NCBI GenBank assembly: GCA_041672845.1
Contig: JBAYYV010000003.1
Coordinates: 238,089-302,088, forward strand
Direction of reading: 5' to 3'
Length of the DNA: 64,000 bases
Source of the DNA: JBAYDV01 sp041672845
GTDB lineage: Bacteria > Bacteroidota > Bacteroidia > Bacteroidales > UBA932
Shown here: in pieces, positions 1-9,097 of the stretch
How the letters are laid out: every line of letters begins with the position of its first letter
Numbering within the stretch: position 1 is the stretch's first letter
Position numbers and translations under genes: made by a program
The notes under the pieces: generated by a model
What the model was told of the DNA's origin: nothing
Database searches by the model: none
What the model saw: the letters and a program-made list of their open reading frames with translations, nothing else

Positions 1-477
1 GTATTTAAAGGACATTTTTCAAGAATTTTATTAACCCGAACTGAACCTAAAGAATTACATTTAGTGGATCCTTGGTATTTTTTAGATGCAGAATGGTCAT
101 GGTCCCCTAAAAATAAGAGTACGGTAGATGCATTACGTGATGTTTTATGGTGTTTTAAAAAAGAGATTAATAATAAAAAAGTAATTGTAGATGTTAGAGA
201 TGATTTGGATTTATTAAAGGATTGCCCGGATGGTTATTTTGATTGGGTATATATAGATTCAAGTCATGCATATGATCATACTGTTAAAGAGTTGGTCTTA
301 CTCAAAAAGAAAGTTAAATCTTCTGGAATAATATGTGGAGATGATTGGCGTCCTGATATTCACCATAGGCATCATGGTGTGTATAAAGCCGTAAATGAAT
401 TTATTTCTGAAAATAAATATCAACTAATTTATGCTAATGATCAGAATTTGCAATGGTTTATAAAAAAAATATGCTAA
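1..477 (+). CDS. class I SAM-dependent methyltransferase, 5' end cut by window edge
   Basis: The reading frame is open from base 1, so the gene starts upstream of the window; a GTG at 64 is inside the fold and is not a believable start. The visible part reads a strand ending in HLVDPW near residue 20, then a YIDSSHAYDHT segment followed by a helix and a GIICGDDW strand. This is the second half of a Rossmann-type methyltransferase of the Methyltransf_24 kind, where the acidic-His motif lies close to the active site. The substrate cannot be told; such proteins often sit in glycan or cell-surface loci. It converges on the next gene with a 15-base gap. Family call is from motif pattern; the N-terminal SAM-binding glycine loop is outside the window. 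Confidence 0.75.
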   Translation, partial: VFKGHFSRILLTRTEPKELHLVDPWYFLDAEWSWSPKNKSTVDALRDVLWCFKKEINNKKVIVDVRDDLDLLKDCPDGYFDWVYIDSSHAYDHTVKELVLLKKKVKSSGIICGDDWRPDIHHRHHGVYKAVNEFISENKYQLIYANDQNLQWFIKKIC

Positions 478-492
478 TAAGATAGTTCATAT

Positions 493-2187
493 TTAATTAT
501 GCAATATTGCTCCTACTAGTAATAGATAATCGGGGAGTATTCCGTCTTTTTCCCAGAGTAATTTTTTATTAAATATTTCTTGAGTAGTGAGACTAACGTT
601 AAAGCCTAGAGATTCGAGAGAGTATCTTTCGTTAGAATTAACTGTGGGATTTATACTGCTACCAGGAAGAAGAGCTATGGCTTTTTGTTCTTGATTTCGG
701 TAGCTCATCTCTAAAAATTTTAGTAGAGAATCAATCTTATCTTCTCTAATTTTTTTTAGTAATTCAATCGATGATCTTTTCTTTAAGCTTTTGGGAATGA
801 GTATGGTAAATAGATGTAAGTCAATATATTTGTACTCGAGTACTTTTTTAGCAGGGTCAAACTTAAAGGGTGGACAACATTCTAAATTTCCATAATGTTT
901 ACATGCTTTGCATAGTTTTTCAAATTTAGGGATATCTTGATACTTAGCTGCATATTCAGCAGTTTTTAGAGTACATGAATTATATTTGATTTCTATATTC
1001 TTTTGTTCCTTTTGGCAGAGAGTTTCAAGTACGTATTTGTTGGGTTCTTTGAATTCTCGGAGTGTGAGTATTTTTAGATCTGGAAATTCTTGTTGGATTC
1101 GTTCTCGACTAAATAACATGTCATATTCGATAGGTCCGTGTTTAAAGTCGTATTCTAAATGATGTGTAGAAAATCCGTCTAATATGAGATATCCTCCTGG
1201 TTTTATGTATGAGGCTATTTTTTTGTGACAGGTAGAAGCGATGGATACTGGAAACATAATGAAATTCATGACAATTATGTCGAAGAAATTTGTTTCAAAA
1301 TCTGAATAATATACGTCTTGTACTTTATAATGTAAATTTACTTTTCGGCTTTTAGCTAGTTTTAATGCTTTTTCCTTGGCATTGTTGGAGAGATCACAAG
1401 CGTAAACATCCCAGCCCATTTGTCCGGCTTTTACTGCGTTTCGGCCTTCTCCTTCTCCTATGAATAGAACTTTACCAGGCTGATGTTCTCTAAGTTTATT
1501 TAATTCTTTTACTATGAATGGACTTGCTTCAGTTCCAAATACATACATAGTCGGAGCATAACGTTGTTCCCATTTTAATACATCGATTTGTCTGAAAATT
1601 TTTGAGTATTCTTCAGCTTTTTTCTCTAGTTTCATCGGATATGCTCTTGAGGAAGAAGGAAGTCTGAATAGCTTAAGAATTCTACCTTTTTCATCAGGAC
1701 CATTTAGTTTATTTGGAATATCTATGCTTTCGCCAATTTTCGGAACAGTCGTGCCTAGGACGGTTGCAGCGTTTTGGCAGGCTTTTTCTCCAGTTGTAAT
1801 TATAGCATTGCATTTGGGAAGAGACTCAAGGAGTCTATTTATGTCTGTCAGTTTGATAATTTCTAAGAATTTATCAGAAGCATTGGCTTTCAGCCTTTTT
1901 ACTTTTTCTGCTGTATCATAAAATGCTATTCCTTTTTCATTACAGAATTTGATTATTTTTTCAAGGTTAAATTTCTTTTCTTCAGGAATACATAAATAAT
2001 CTTTATCATTATAATAAATTAATCCTAAGATACGCCACATATCGTTTATGTAGTTAGGATAATAAAAATCTATACACCATTTATTTTTAGGTGGTGGAAA
2101 ACTCCCTAGTATTAATATATGAGCGCCTTTAGGTATAAACGCTTTTAATGGATGTACTTCTACTTCTATATTAGTAAAATCCTTCAT
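493..2187 (-). CDS. three-domain fusion: UDG-superfamily glycosylase + SAM methyltransferase + DUF2284
   Basis: A 564-residue protein with three recognisable parts. Residues about 10-200 match the Bacteroidota uracil-DNA-glycosylase-like family: ILGSFPPPK near 26 is the first superfamily motif, and LPSSSRAYP near 176 is the second. Residues about 215-375 form a class I methyltransferase: FIGEGEGRN is the SAM glycine loop near 240, then YACDLS at the end of strand 2 and IIVMNF at strand 4. Residues about 400-564 match DUF2284, a predicted metal-binding domain with clustered cysteines (CKACKHYG and ECCPPF near 435). Each part is usually a stand-alone protein. No stop or frameshift is seen between the parts. 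Roles are inferred only: DNA base excision for the first part, unknown for the rest. It could be a genuine multifunctional enzyme or a fusion of neighbouring genes. Confidence 0.8.
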   Translation of the reverse strand: MKDFTNIEVEVHPLKAFIPKGAHILILGSFPPPKNKWCIDFYYPNYINDMWRILGLIYYNDKDYLCIPEEKKFNLEKIIKFCNEKGIAFYDTAEKVKRLKANASDKFLEIIKLTDINRLLESLPKCNAIITTGEKACQNAATVLGTTVPKIGESIDIPNKLNGPDEKGRILKLFRLPSSSRAYPMKLEKKAEEYSKIFRQIDVLKWEQRYAPTMYVFGTEASPFIVKELNKLREHQPGKVLFIGEGEGRNAVKAGQMGWDVYACDLSNNAKEKALKLAKSRKVNLHYKVQDVYYSDFETNFFDIIVMNFIMFPVSIASTCHKKIASYIKPGGYLILDGFSTHHLEYDFKHGPIEYDMLFSRERIQQEFPDLKILTLREFKEPNKYVLETLCQKEQKNIEIKYNSCTLKTAEYAAKYQDIPKFEKLCKACKHYGNLECCPPFKFDPAKKVLEYKYIDLHLFTILIPKSLKKRSSIELLKKIREDKIDSLLKFLEMSYRNQEQKAIALLPGSSINPTVNSNERYSLESLGFNVSLTTQEIFNKKLLWEKDGILPDYLLLVGAILHN

Positions 2188-2234
2188 TCTATTGTGGGTT
2201 TTCGAAAAATGTCTAAACTATGAATTTTTTGTAT

Positions 2235-4262
2235 TTAAATATTTTTATTAGGGATTTTAAAAATTATTTTAGTCCCTGGATTGTATGTTTTATCAAAAGA
2301 TAATTCAGCACCTATTTCTCTAGCATATACTTTACAAATAGTAAGGCCTATACCTAATCCAGATGTAAACTCACTTTCTTGTGTGAAGTAGTCGTAGACA
2401 CATTCCATTATTTCTTTTGGGATTCCTGGACCAGTATCGCTGATAGTTACTAATACATACTGAGGTCGTTTTTCTTGCTCTATTTTTACAAATCCTTCTT
2501 CAGTGAAAGTGAAGGCATTCATTAATAATTCTGTAAGAATTTTTGTTAGTCTTGTATGATTTGAATAGACTATTATATTATTATTAGGACTATAGATTAA
2601 TTTTACATTTTTATTTAGATATGGGTAACATTCTTTTATTGCCTTATTAAAACATAATCTTAGGTTATTATCTTGAAATTCTACATCGATCTTATTCTTG
2701 GTGGTATGTTTAAGTTGTGGATCTGCTTCAGCAAGTATGAGCATATTATTTACCATACGTAATAATGAAGTACTGGAATTTTTTACAGCTTCTCCCAGTA
2801 ACTGATCTTTGTTTGATTTATGTTTATTACAAATTAAATCAGTAAATCCAATAATAGCATTTAATGGTGTTCTAATTTCGTGATGAATGTGCCTAATGAA
2901 GTCATATTTGGTATTATTTGATTTTACTAATTCTTTGTTTATTTTTTTAGTATACATAAGAAGATATAATATTATTACTGATAATATTACAAACATTAAT
3001 AATAGTATTAAAACAAAATTAAAATTTTTGTCTTTAAATTTTATTTCTAATTCCCGCTTTTCAAGTTTAATTTTAGCTAATTCATTATTAGAGGCAAATT
3101 GGTCTAATCGTATTCTAGATTCTTGATTATGTATAGAATCTTTAATCGTATAATATGTAACAATATCTTGGAAAGCAGCTTTATAATTATGTTTATTAGA
3201 TTCTATATTTGCTCTTACCTTGTAAAGGTCGGGAATACTTGCCAGCATATTTTTATCTTTATATATACCTAATAATAAATTTAAATATGATAATGTTTTG
3301 TTTTCATTGCCCAATAATTGGAAATATTTAATTTTAGATGATAATAAATCATTTGAGAATAACTCTCTATGATTTACTAATATGCTATCAGCTTTTAATT
3401 CATAATATTCTATTTGATCAATATTTTTTCTTTCATAATAAATTTTAGTTCCTGCAAAATACCACAAATTTACTTTACTACGCATATTATCTATAGACTG
3501 AGGATCTAATGTAGTAATAATGGAATCTGCAGTATTAAAATATGTAAGAGCTTTATCTGTTTGATGATTATCAACTAATGTACTTACTAAACAAATTACT
3601 GTATGAAAATAAGATTTCCAATTTTTAGCATTTCGAAAAATAGGTAATATTTCTTCGTATTTATTTATAGATTCTTTCAATAATCTCATATCGCTATATA
3701 CTGTGGCATATATGTATCCACTGTATCCTATTCCTACTAAATAATTATCTTTTTCTGCGGAAGCTCTCAATTCTTTAGCTGTTTTAAATGCCATATTATT
3801 ATCTCCGTGTGATCTATAACAATCAGCCAACATAGCCCAATTATAATATATGGATTCAGAATTTTCTATTTGGTGGTATGGTTTTAATTTTTTAAAATAG
3901 TAGGCTAAATTATCTATGTCAGAAAGATGATAGAAGTATAAAAATTTGGTTTGGTATAATTTGAAATATGTTTCACTTGGAAAGTAAGAGAGTGAATCCA
4001 TATGCTGTTTAACTCTATTCCACTCTAGCGTAAATGTACTTTTCTTTACTTGTGTTTTTATGCTACTTATTAAATCTGTCGTTGTTTTAATATCCCCTAA
4101 CTGTTTTTTAGTTAGTGTTTTTTTAGATGATAATTTAAGATTGTCTGGGGTAAATTCAGGAGATAGGTAGTTATTAGCGGTTATAAATGAAGAAATCGTC
4201 GAACAAGACAAAAGAATTATAATAATTATTTTCCTAGGGGTAGGGGAAATATTAAAATGCAT
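2235..4262 (-). CDS. membrane sensor histidine kinase with TPR-like periplasmic sensor
   Basis: 675 residues. An N-terminal hydrophobic segment (about 13-30) is followed by about 370 residues of helical, TPR-like repeats, a second membrane span (about 411-434), a short coiled coil, then a HisKA domain with the phospho-acceptor His in HHEIRTP near 461, and a HATPase_c domain with an N-box (LLMNAFTF), DTGPGIP and GLGIGLTICK near 640. The protein ends soon after the ATPase domain, so there is no receiver or DNA-binding part; the partner regulator is not in this window. It is a clear paralog of the kinase at 4571-6697. The signal it senses is unknown. Confidence 0.9.
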   Translation of the reverse strand: MHFNISPTPRKIIIIILLSCSTISSFITANNYLSPEFTPDNLKLSSKKTLTKKQLGDIKTTTDLISSIKTQVKKSTFTLEWNRVKQHMDSLSYFPSETYFKLYQTKFLYFYHLSDIDNLAYYFKKLKPYHQIENSESIYYNWAMLADCYRSHGDNNMAFKTAKELRASAEKDNYLVGIGYSGYIYATVYSDMRLLKESINKYEEILPIFRNAKNWKSYFHTVICLVSTLVDNHQTDKALTYFNTADSIITTLDPQSIDNMRSKVNLWYFAGTKIYYERKNIDQIEYYELKADSILVNHRELFSNDLLSSKIKYFQLLGNENKTLSYLNLLLGIYKDKNMLASIPDLYKVRANIESNKHNYKAAFQDIVTYYTIKDSIHNQESRIRLDQFASNNELAKIKLEKRELEIKFKDKNFNFVLILLLMFVILSVIILYLLMYTKKINKELVKSNNTKYDFIRHIHHEIRTPLNAIIGFTDLICNKHKSNKDQLLGEAVKNSSTSLLRMVNNMLILAEADPQLKHTTKNKIDVEFQDNNLRLCFNKAIKECYPYLNKNVKLIYSPNNNIIVYSNHTRLTKILTELLMNAFTFTEEGFVKIEQEKRPQYVLVTISDTGPGIPKEIMECVYDYFTQESEFTSGLGIGLTICKVYAREIGAELSFDKTYNPGTKIIFKIPNKNI

Positions 4263-4442
4263 AGATTTAATTATTTATAGTTTTTCAACAATATTTTTAA
4301 AACGTTATTTAAATTTAAAAATATCAATATATGATAAGACTATAAAGATAATAAATATTTTTTTACTATTAAACTGTATTCAATAAAGTTTGACAACAAT
4401 TGTCGTTTAAAATATTATTTTTAGAATTTTTTAAGCCATCAA

Positions 4443-4517
4443 TTATTTACATTTGGGAATAAGAATTGTGATTTTAGTACCAGCAGTATAGGTGGGATCA
4501 ATAGCTATTTCAGTTAA
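4443..4517 (-). pseudogene. C-terminal stub of a third TPR histidine kinase
   Basis: The 308-base gap between the two kinase genes is not empty. On the minus strand 4517-4443 reads a stretch ending TYTAGTKITILIPK followed by two residues and a stop, which lines up with the last 20 residues of both neighbours (TYNPGTKIIFKIPN and NYTKGAKFDIYIQ). The frame is closed by a stop a few codons upstream, so only the tail is left. The simplest reading is that three tandem kinase genes existed and the middle one was lost by deletion. The rest of 4263-4570 shows nothing I can identify. Confidence 0.7.
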
Positions 4518-4570
4518 GAAATAAGTTTAATCCCGAAAATGTTCTACATCATACATGTTTTTTATAGCTT

Positions 4571-6697
4571 CTAATTTTTCTGAATATAAATATCAAATTT
4601 GGCTCCTTTTGTGTAGTTTCTATCAAGAGTAATAGTTACATTAATATCTTTTGCTAATTCTTTGCAGACTGATAGTCCTATACCTAAACCATTAGAAAAA
4701 TTATCAGCTTGTATGAAGGGATCAAACAAATTGTCTTTTATGTTATCCGCTATTCCTTTACCAGTATCAGAGACAGAAATAGAAACATGGTCATAGCTAT
4801 CTTTTATATCTATTTTTACCTGACCTTTCTTCGTGAAAATAAAAGCATTATTAAGAATCTCAGTTAATATTTTAGTAATTCTGAAAGAATCTGATATAAG
4901 TGATATGTTTTCGGGTTTGATGGTTTCGGAGAAATCACAAACTAATTTAATTTCTTCGTTTTTAAGTGGAAGACATTCTTTTATAGCTCTATCTACGCAT
5001 GATTTAATATTAGTTTCTTTTAATTTTACTTGGTAAGTATCAGAATTCTTTTTTAGAAAGTCAGAATCAACATCTACTAATAAAAGCATATTATCTACCA
5101 TTCTTAATAATGAATCACCTGAATTTCTGATTGTTTTGCCCATTTTTTGTTCTTCTTTAGTTTTAAGATTGGAACAAATTATTTCAGAAAAACCTAAAAT
5201 GGAGTTAAGAGGTGTTCTTATTTCATGATGCATGTTACGAATAAAATCATACTGTTTATTATTAGATTTTTCTAAGGCGCTATTCATTTTCTTAGTAACT
5301 AGCCAGAAGTAAAATATTATTAAACTCAATGCTATAGTTATTACTAATAGTATCAAAGTTAAATTCAATATTTGGTCCTTAGATTTGATTTCTAATTCTC
5401 TTTTTTCAAGTTTTATTTGAGATAAATTATTTTTAGAAGCTAATAAATCCAATCTTTTTTTAGAAGATGATGTTATAAGAGAATCTTTTAAACTTGAGTA
5501 GTTTCTTGATGAAATGTATGCAGATTTATAAAGATTTAAACTGGCTTCTATATCAGCTTTTTCATCATATAAAGCCACTAAATTAGATGTATTATTTTCT
5601 TTCGTTTGAGAATGAATTAATTTATTTAAATAAAATAGTGTCCTCTCCTTATTACCTTTTAGATGATAATATTTATATTTAGAAGGGAATAAGTTAGTAG
5701 TATCAAATCCGGAATGTGTTTTAGCTAATTTCTCAGCTTTAGTAATATATAATAATAATTTATCAGGTTCTTTAGTAGCAAAAAATAATTCTCCTGCTGA
5801 AACCCCCCAAAGATTTATTTTATTCATGAAAATAGTAGGATCTTTGGCGTTATCAGAATTTAATTTTAGTAGAGCAGAATTAGCTGACATAAAATATTCT
5901 TCAGCTTTTTCCAAATTATTATTATCGACTAAGGTGTTTATTAAATTTATGGTGCAGGGGAAATATAAATGCCAATTTTTACTATTTTTAAAAATTGGTA
6001 ATATTTCTTCATAGTTTTTTATGGCTTCTTTATTAAGTCCAGTACTTTTATAAATAGTCGCTACTAAATATCCGCTATAACCCACACCTAATAAGTAGTT
6101 CTTGTTTTCTGCTGATATTCTCATATTTTTAGCTACTTCTAAAACTTTATCTGTTTGGTCGTTAGAACGATATGCTTCGCCGAGTAAGAGATAAAAATAA
6201 TAAAAAGATGGTATTTGTTTACTTTCGTGAAAATTATCTTTTAGATAGTTAAAATAATATCCTATGCTATCTATTTTATTATTTTGATATAAATGTAGAA
6301 ACTTGATACTATATAAATTATAATAAATAACTTTTGGAAAAAATGATGCCGAATCCATATGTTCTTTAATAGAATTCCATTTAGAATCTATGGTTCCATA
6401 TTCTACCAAAGGATTTATGCTATCTATTCGTTGTATAGTCTTATTAAAATCTGCTTGCTGTTCCTTTGAATACTTAGGATTTTTAGTTTGCTTATTGTTT
6501 TTTTTCTCTATTTGCTTAGCAGCCTTCCAAGAAGTCTTAGACTTATTAGAGTCTGTAGTATAAACAGAATTAAATGAGTAGAAATTAGTTACATGAAATA
6601 TCGTAGCCGAAGCAGGAGGAGAGGTGGAAAGTACATAAACTACTACGAAAAAAATTATAGCTATTCGTGGTATAAAATATTTATTTTTGAAATTCAT
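4571..6697 (-). CDS. membrane sensor histidine kinase with TPR-like periplasmic sensor (paralog)
   Basis: 708 residues with the same plan as its neighbour: N-terminal membrane anchor or signal (about 10-32), a Lys/Asn-rich linker, TPR-like helical repeats to about residue 430, a membrane span near 440-465, HisKA with HHEIRTP near 490, and HATPase_c with DTGKGI and GLGIGLSVCK near 670. No receiver domain follows. The two proteins share the order and spacing of all blocks and many identical motifs, so they arose by tandem duplication. It lies 13 bases downstream of the end of the glycosylase gene at 6711 on the same strand and could be in one transcript with it. Confidence 0.9.
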   Translation of the reverse strand: MNFKNKYFIPRIAIIFFVVVYVLSTSPPASATIFHVTNFYSFNSVYTTDSNKSKTSWKAAKQIEKKNNKQTKNPKYSKEQQADFNKTIQRIDSINPLVEYGTIDSKWNSIKEHMDSASFFPKVIYYNLYSIKFLHLYQNNKIDSIGYYFNYLKDNFHESKQIPSFYYFYLLLGEAYRSNDQTDKVLEVAKNMRISAENKNYLLGVGYSGYLVATIYKSTGLNKEAIKNYEEILPIFKNSKNWHLYFPCTINLINTLVDNNNLEKAEEYFMSANSALLKLNSDNAKDPTIFMNKINLWGVSAGELFFATKEPDKLLLYITKAEKLAKTHSGFDTTNLFPSKYKYYHLKGNKERTLFYLNKLIHSQTKENNTSNLVALYDEKADIEASLNLYKSAYISSRNYSSLKDSLITSSSKKRLDLLASKNNLSQIKLEKRELEIKSKDQILNLTLILLVITIALSLIIFYFWLVTKKMNSALEKSNNKQYDFIRNMHHEIRTPLNSILGFSEIICSNLKTKEEQKMGKTIRNSGDSLLRMVDNMLLLVDVDSDFLKKNSDTYQVKLKETNIKSCVDRAIKECLPLKNEEIKLVCDFSETIKPENISLISDSFRITKILTEILNNAFIFTKKGQVKIDIKDSYDHVSISVSDTGKGIADNIKDNLFDPFIQADNFSNGLGIGLSVCKELAKDINVTITLDRNYTKGAKFDIYIQKN

Positions 6698-6710
6698 AGA
6701 TAAAGTATGT

Positions 6711-7286
6711 TTAGTGATGTATTTCTCGGTATTTTTTTATAACTTTTTGGAAATCAGACCAAGCATCGGCTTTAAGGTTTTGATTACGAAGAAGGGCAGA
6801 GGGGTGAAATGTAGGCATTACCCACCTATTTTCCCATAGAAGCCATTTTCCTCTTACTTGAGTGATTCGAGCATTAGGATCGAATAATCCTTTAAGAGCT
6901 GTACCTCCTAAAAGTATTATTATTTTAGGATCAATTAAATCTATTTGTCTGAATAGATATTGTATGCAAGTATTTCTTTCTTCGGTAGTAGGGTTTCTGT
7001 TTTCTGGTGGATGACATTTAACGATGTTTCCGATATATATATCTTTATAACGATCTAATCCACATGCATGAAATATTTTATCTAAAAGCTGTCCTGATTT
7101 ACCTATAAAAGGTTTACCTTCTCGATCTTCATAATAACCAGGTCCTTCTCCTATGCACATAATATCAGCATGAGGATTCCCTTCTCCGAATACTATTTTG
7201 TTTCTATGTTTGCATAAATCGCATGCTGAACAGTTTTCAGTAATAGCTTCTAATTCTTCTAATGTTTCATCTCCTTTTATTAGCAT
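6711..7286 (-). CDS. family 4 uracil-DNA glycosylase (4Fe-4S)
   Basis: 191 residues, the usual length for family 4. It removes uracil from DNA as the first step of base excision repair. The iron-sulfur ligands are visible: the CSACDLC cluster (Cys19, 22, 25), Cys91 in VKCHPPENRNP and Cys107. The catalytic motif A is GEGPGYYEDREG (about 46-57), the uracil-binding loop NRNPTTEE follows Cys91, and the leucine-loop motif FHPSALLRN is near residue 159. The start at 7286 gives MLIKGDETLEEL, a normal N-terminus for the family. The gene follows a membrane-protein gene on the same strand with a 37-base gap. Confidence 0.93.
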   Translation of the reverse strand: MLIKGDETLEELEAITENCSACDLCKHRNKIVFGEGNPHADIMCIGEGPGYYEDREGKPFIGKSGQLLDKIFHACGLDRYKDIYIGNIVKCHPPENRNPTTEERNTCIQYLFRQIDLIDPKIIILLGGTALKGLFDPNARITQVRGKWLLWENRWVMPTFHPSALLRNQNLKADAWSDFQKVIKKYREIHH

Positions 7287-7323
7287 CTCTCTCTCTTTTA
7301 AGCTATTAATAATTTTACTAATT

Positions 7324-7944
7324 TTATTTATTATCTAATGCATACAAGTGTTTATACCAATATCCTATTAGTGAAAAGTTAATGCTACCAGCTAAAGTAC
7401 TTACAAAGAATGTTATTATAGATATTAATATTATCCATCCTGTGCTAATTAATGAGTCAGTACATAGCGATAATAATCCAATTACGATAACTTCGATGAT
7501 GACTAAGAATAGATATTGCCAAAACATAGCCCATTTATGTCCTAAAGTGACTTCATTACTCTTAGATAGTGATTCTAATGGTTCGCAATCAGTATCTATT
7601 AAAATCATAGGAGCTAAAATCCATGAAAAAGCAAGGACTAATGCAGGGAAAAACATAAATAAAAAAGCAATTATAGTACTACCAGAATTAACTAATAACA
7701 TTATAAGATATTTGCCCATTATATTTCTATACCTTTTTTTAAAGATATAAGTACAATTTAATTTATCACCTCTACTTAATTTAGCAGGTAGTAAAGTTAA
7801 TGCAATAGTAGTACCTATATTAATATATGGTATCCAAATAGTAAGGATATATAATATATAAATACCTAAAATTGCGAAATAGTTTTTGAAAGCAGTAGTA
7901 AAACTAAATTTTATGCTTTCTCCGAAGTCTAATTTTCTTTCCAT
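7324..7944 (-). CDS. hypothetical multi-pass membrane protein
   Basis: 206 residues with about five hydrophobic segments (near 20-40, 45-60, 82-110, 140-160 and 170-190) and a soluble loop containing LESLSKSNEVTLGHKWAMFW between them. This arrangement resembles Bacteroidota membrane proteins of unknown function related to the glycerophosphodiester phosphodiesterase membrane domain or DUF975-like families, but I cannot assign it firmly. It is on the minus strand and diverges from the ABC exporter block that starts at 8181. Confidence 0.7.
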   Translation of the reverse strand: MERKLDFGESIKFSFTTAFKNYFAILGIYILYILTIWIPYINIGTTIALTLLPAKLSRGDKLNCTYIFKKRYRNIMGKYLIMLLVNSGSTIIAFLFMFFPALVLAFSWILAPMILIDTDCEPLESLSKSNEVTLGHKWAMFWQYLFLVIIEVIVIGLLSLCTDSLISTGWIILISIITFFVSTLAGSINFSLIGYWYKHLYALDNK

Positions 7945-8124
7945 AATATATTAATTTTAGTTTAAAATAGAATCTATTCAAATTTAAGTTTTCCTAAAAT
8001 TATTAATAATTTTTTATTTTTCAAAAAAAGTGGACTTTAAAATATATATAATATATATATCAATAAAAGATTATTGTATATTAATAATTATTTATTGTTT
8101 TACGATAATTATTTTATATCTTAG

Positions 8125-8141
8125 TCGTTTAATTAAAACGA
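8125..8141. promoter_or_regulatory. inverted repeat upstream of the exporter block, possible operator
   Basis: TCGTTT-AATTA-AAACGA is a perfect 6-bp inverted repeat 39 bases before the ATG at 8181, in the 236-base divergent region 7945-8180. Its place just upstream of a 15-kb operon suggests a repressor site, but no cognate regulator gene lies next to it. The rest of the region is very AT-rich with an (AT)n run at 8042-8060 and no clear TAnnTTTG element. Confidence 0.3.
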
Positions 8142-8180
8142 TGGGTTTTTTATTATAAAGATTTTATTAATCGATTTATT

Positions 8181-9062
8181 ATGAGTATTAAAATATCTCA
8201 CTTAAACAAAAGATATCCAAATGGTTACTATGCTTTAAAGGATGTGAATTTAGAGATCCCTGGGGGTATGTTTGGGCTATTAGGTCCTAATGGTGCAGGC
8301 AAATCTACTCTTATGAGAATATTAGTTTCTTTATTAGAACCTACTTCTGGAAAAGTTAATGTTTATGGATATGATTTAGTTAAGGATAGAAAGAAAATTA
8401 GATCTCTTATAGGTTATCTACCTCAAGATTTTCGTTTTTTTGCTAAGTATAAAACATATGAGTTTTTAGATTATGCTGCTCGTCTTTCTGATATGAATAA
8501 TACTAAAGTTCGTAAAGCTAAAGTAGATGAGATGTTAGAGAAAGTAGGACTTTATGATGTTAAAGATCGGTATGCTTCTAAACTTTCTGGTGGAATGAAA
8601 AGAAGGTTAGGTATAGCTCAAGCTTTAATTCATGATCCTAAACTTATCATAGTCGATGAACCTACTACTGGTCTAGATCCCGAAGAAAGAATCCGTTTTA
8701 GAAATATATTATCTGAAGTAACCGAAAATGATGTTACTATCTTATTATCTACACATATTGTAGGTGATATATCGAGTTCTTGTAACAGTATGGCTTTTTT
8801 AAATAGAGGAGAAATAGCATATTTCGGTACTCCTGAAGATATGTTATCTAAGGTTAAGAATAAAGCGTGGAAAATCTCAATCGAAGCTAATCGCTTGTCT
8901 GAGGTAGAAAAGAAATATCCGATTATTGCGACTATTCCGAAGGGTAAAAAATGGGAAGTATTCGTAGTAGCAGACCAGATAGAAGGCTTTGATTATGAAC
9001 CGTGTCAGCCCAATCTCGAATATGCATATGTATATTTTATGGAGAATTATATAAAGGAATAA
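8181..9062 (+). CDS. ABC exporter ATP-binding protein
   Basis: 293 residues with a complete nucleotide-binding domain: Walker A GPNGAGKST near 36-44, Q-loop LPQDF near 83, signature LSGGM near 136, Walker B LIIVDEP near 157, and the switch His in LSTHIVGD near 191. The C-terminal 70 residues are the usual accessory tail of the NatA/ABCA-like type. It powers export through the permease encoded 35 bases downstream. The Walker-A region is very close, also at DNA level, to that of the ABC domain fused to the RND protein at 18287-23020, which suggests duplication inside this cluster. First gene of the co-directional block. Confidence 0.93.
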   Translation: MSIKISHLNKRYPNGYYALKDVNLEIPGGMFGLLGPNGAGKSTLMRILVSLLEPTSGKVNVYGYDLVKDRKKIRSLIGYLPQDFRFFAKYKTYEFLDYAARLSDMNNTKVRKAKVDEMLEKVGLYDVKDRYASKLSGGMKRRLGIAQALIHDPKLIIVDEPTTGLDPEERIRFRNILSEVTENDVTILLSTHIVGDISSSCNSMAFLNRGEIAYFGTPEDMLSKVKNKAWKISIEANRLSEVEKKYPIIATIPKGKKWEVFVVADQIEGFDYEPCQPNLEYAYVYFMENYIKE

Positions 9063-9097
9063 TAGAAAATAGATAGTAAAAATAAAGAGTATTTAAG

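Noticed and set aside
6711..7286. A functional link between the family-4 glycosylase and the glycosylase-fusion at 493-2187
   Set aside because: They are on the same strand but separated by two kinase genes, and share only the superfamily; proximity alone is not evidence.
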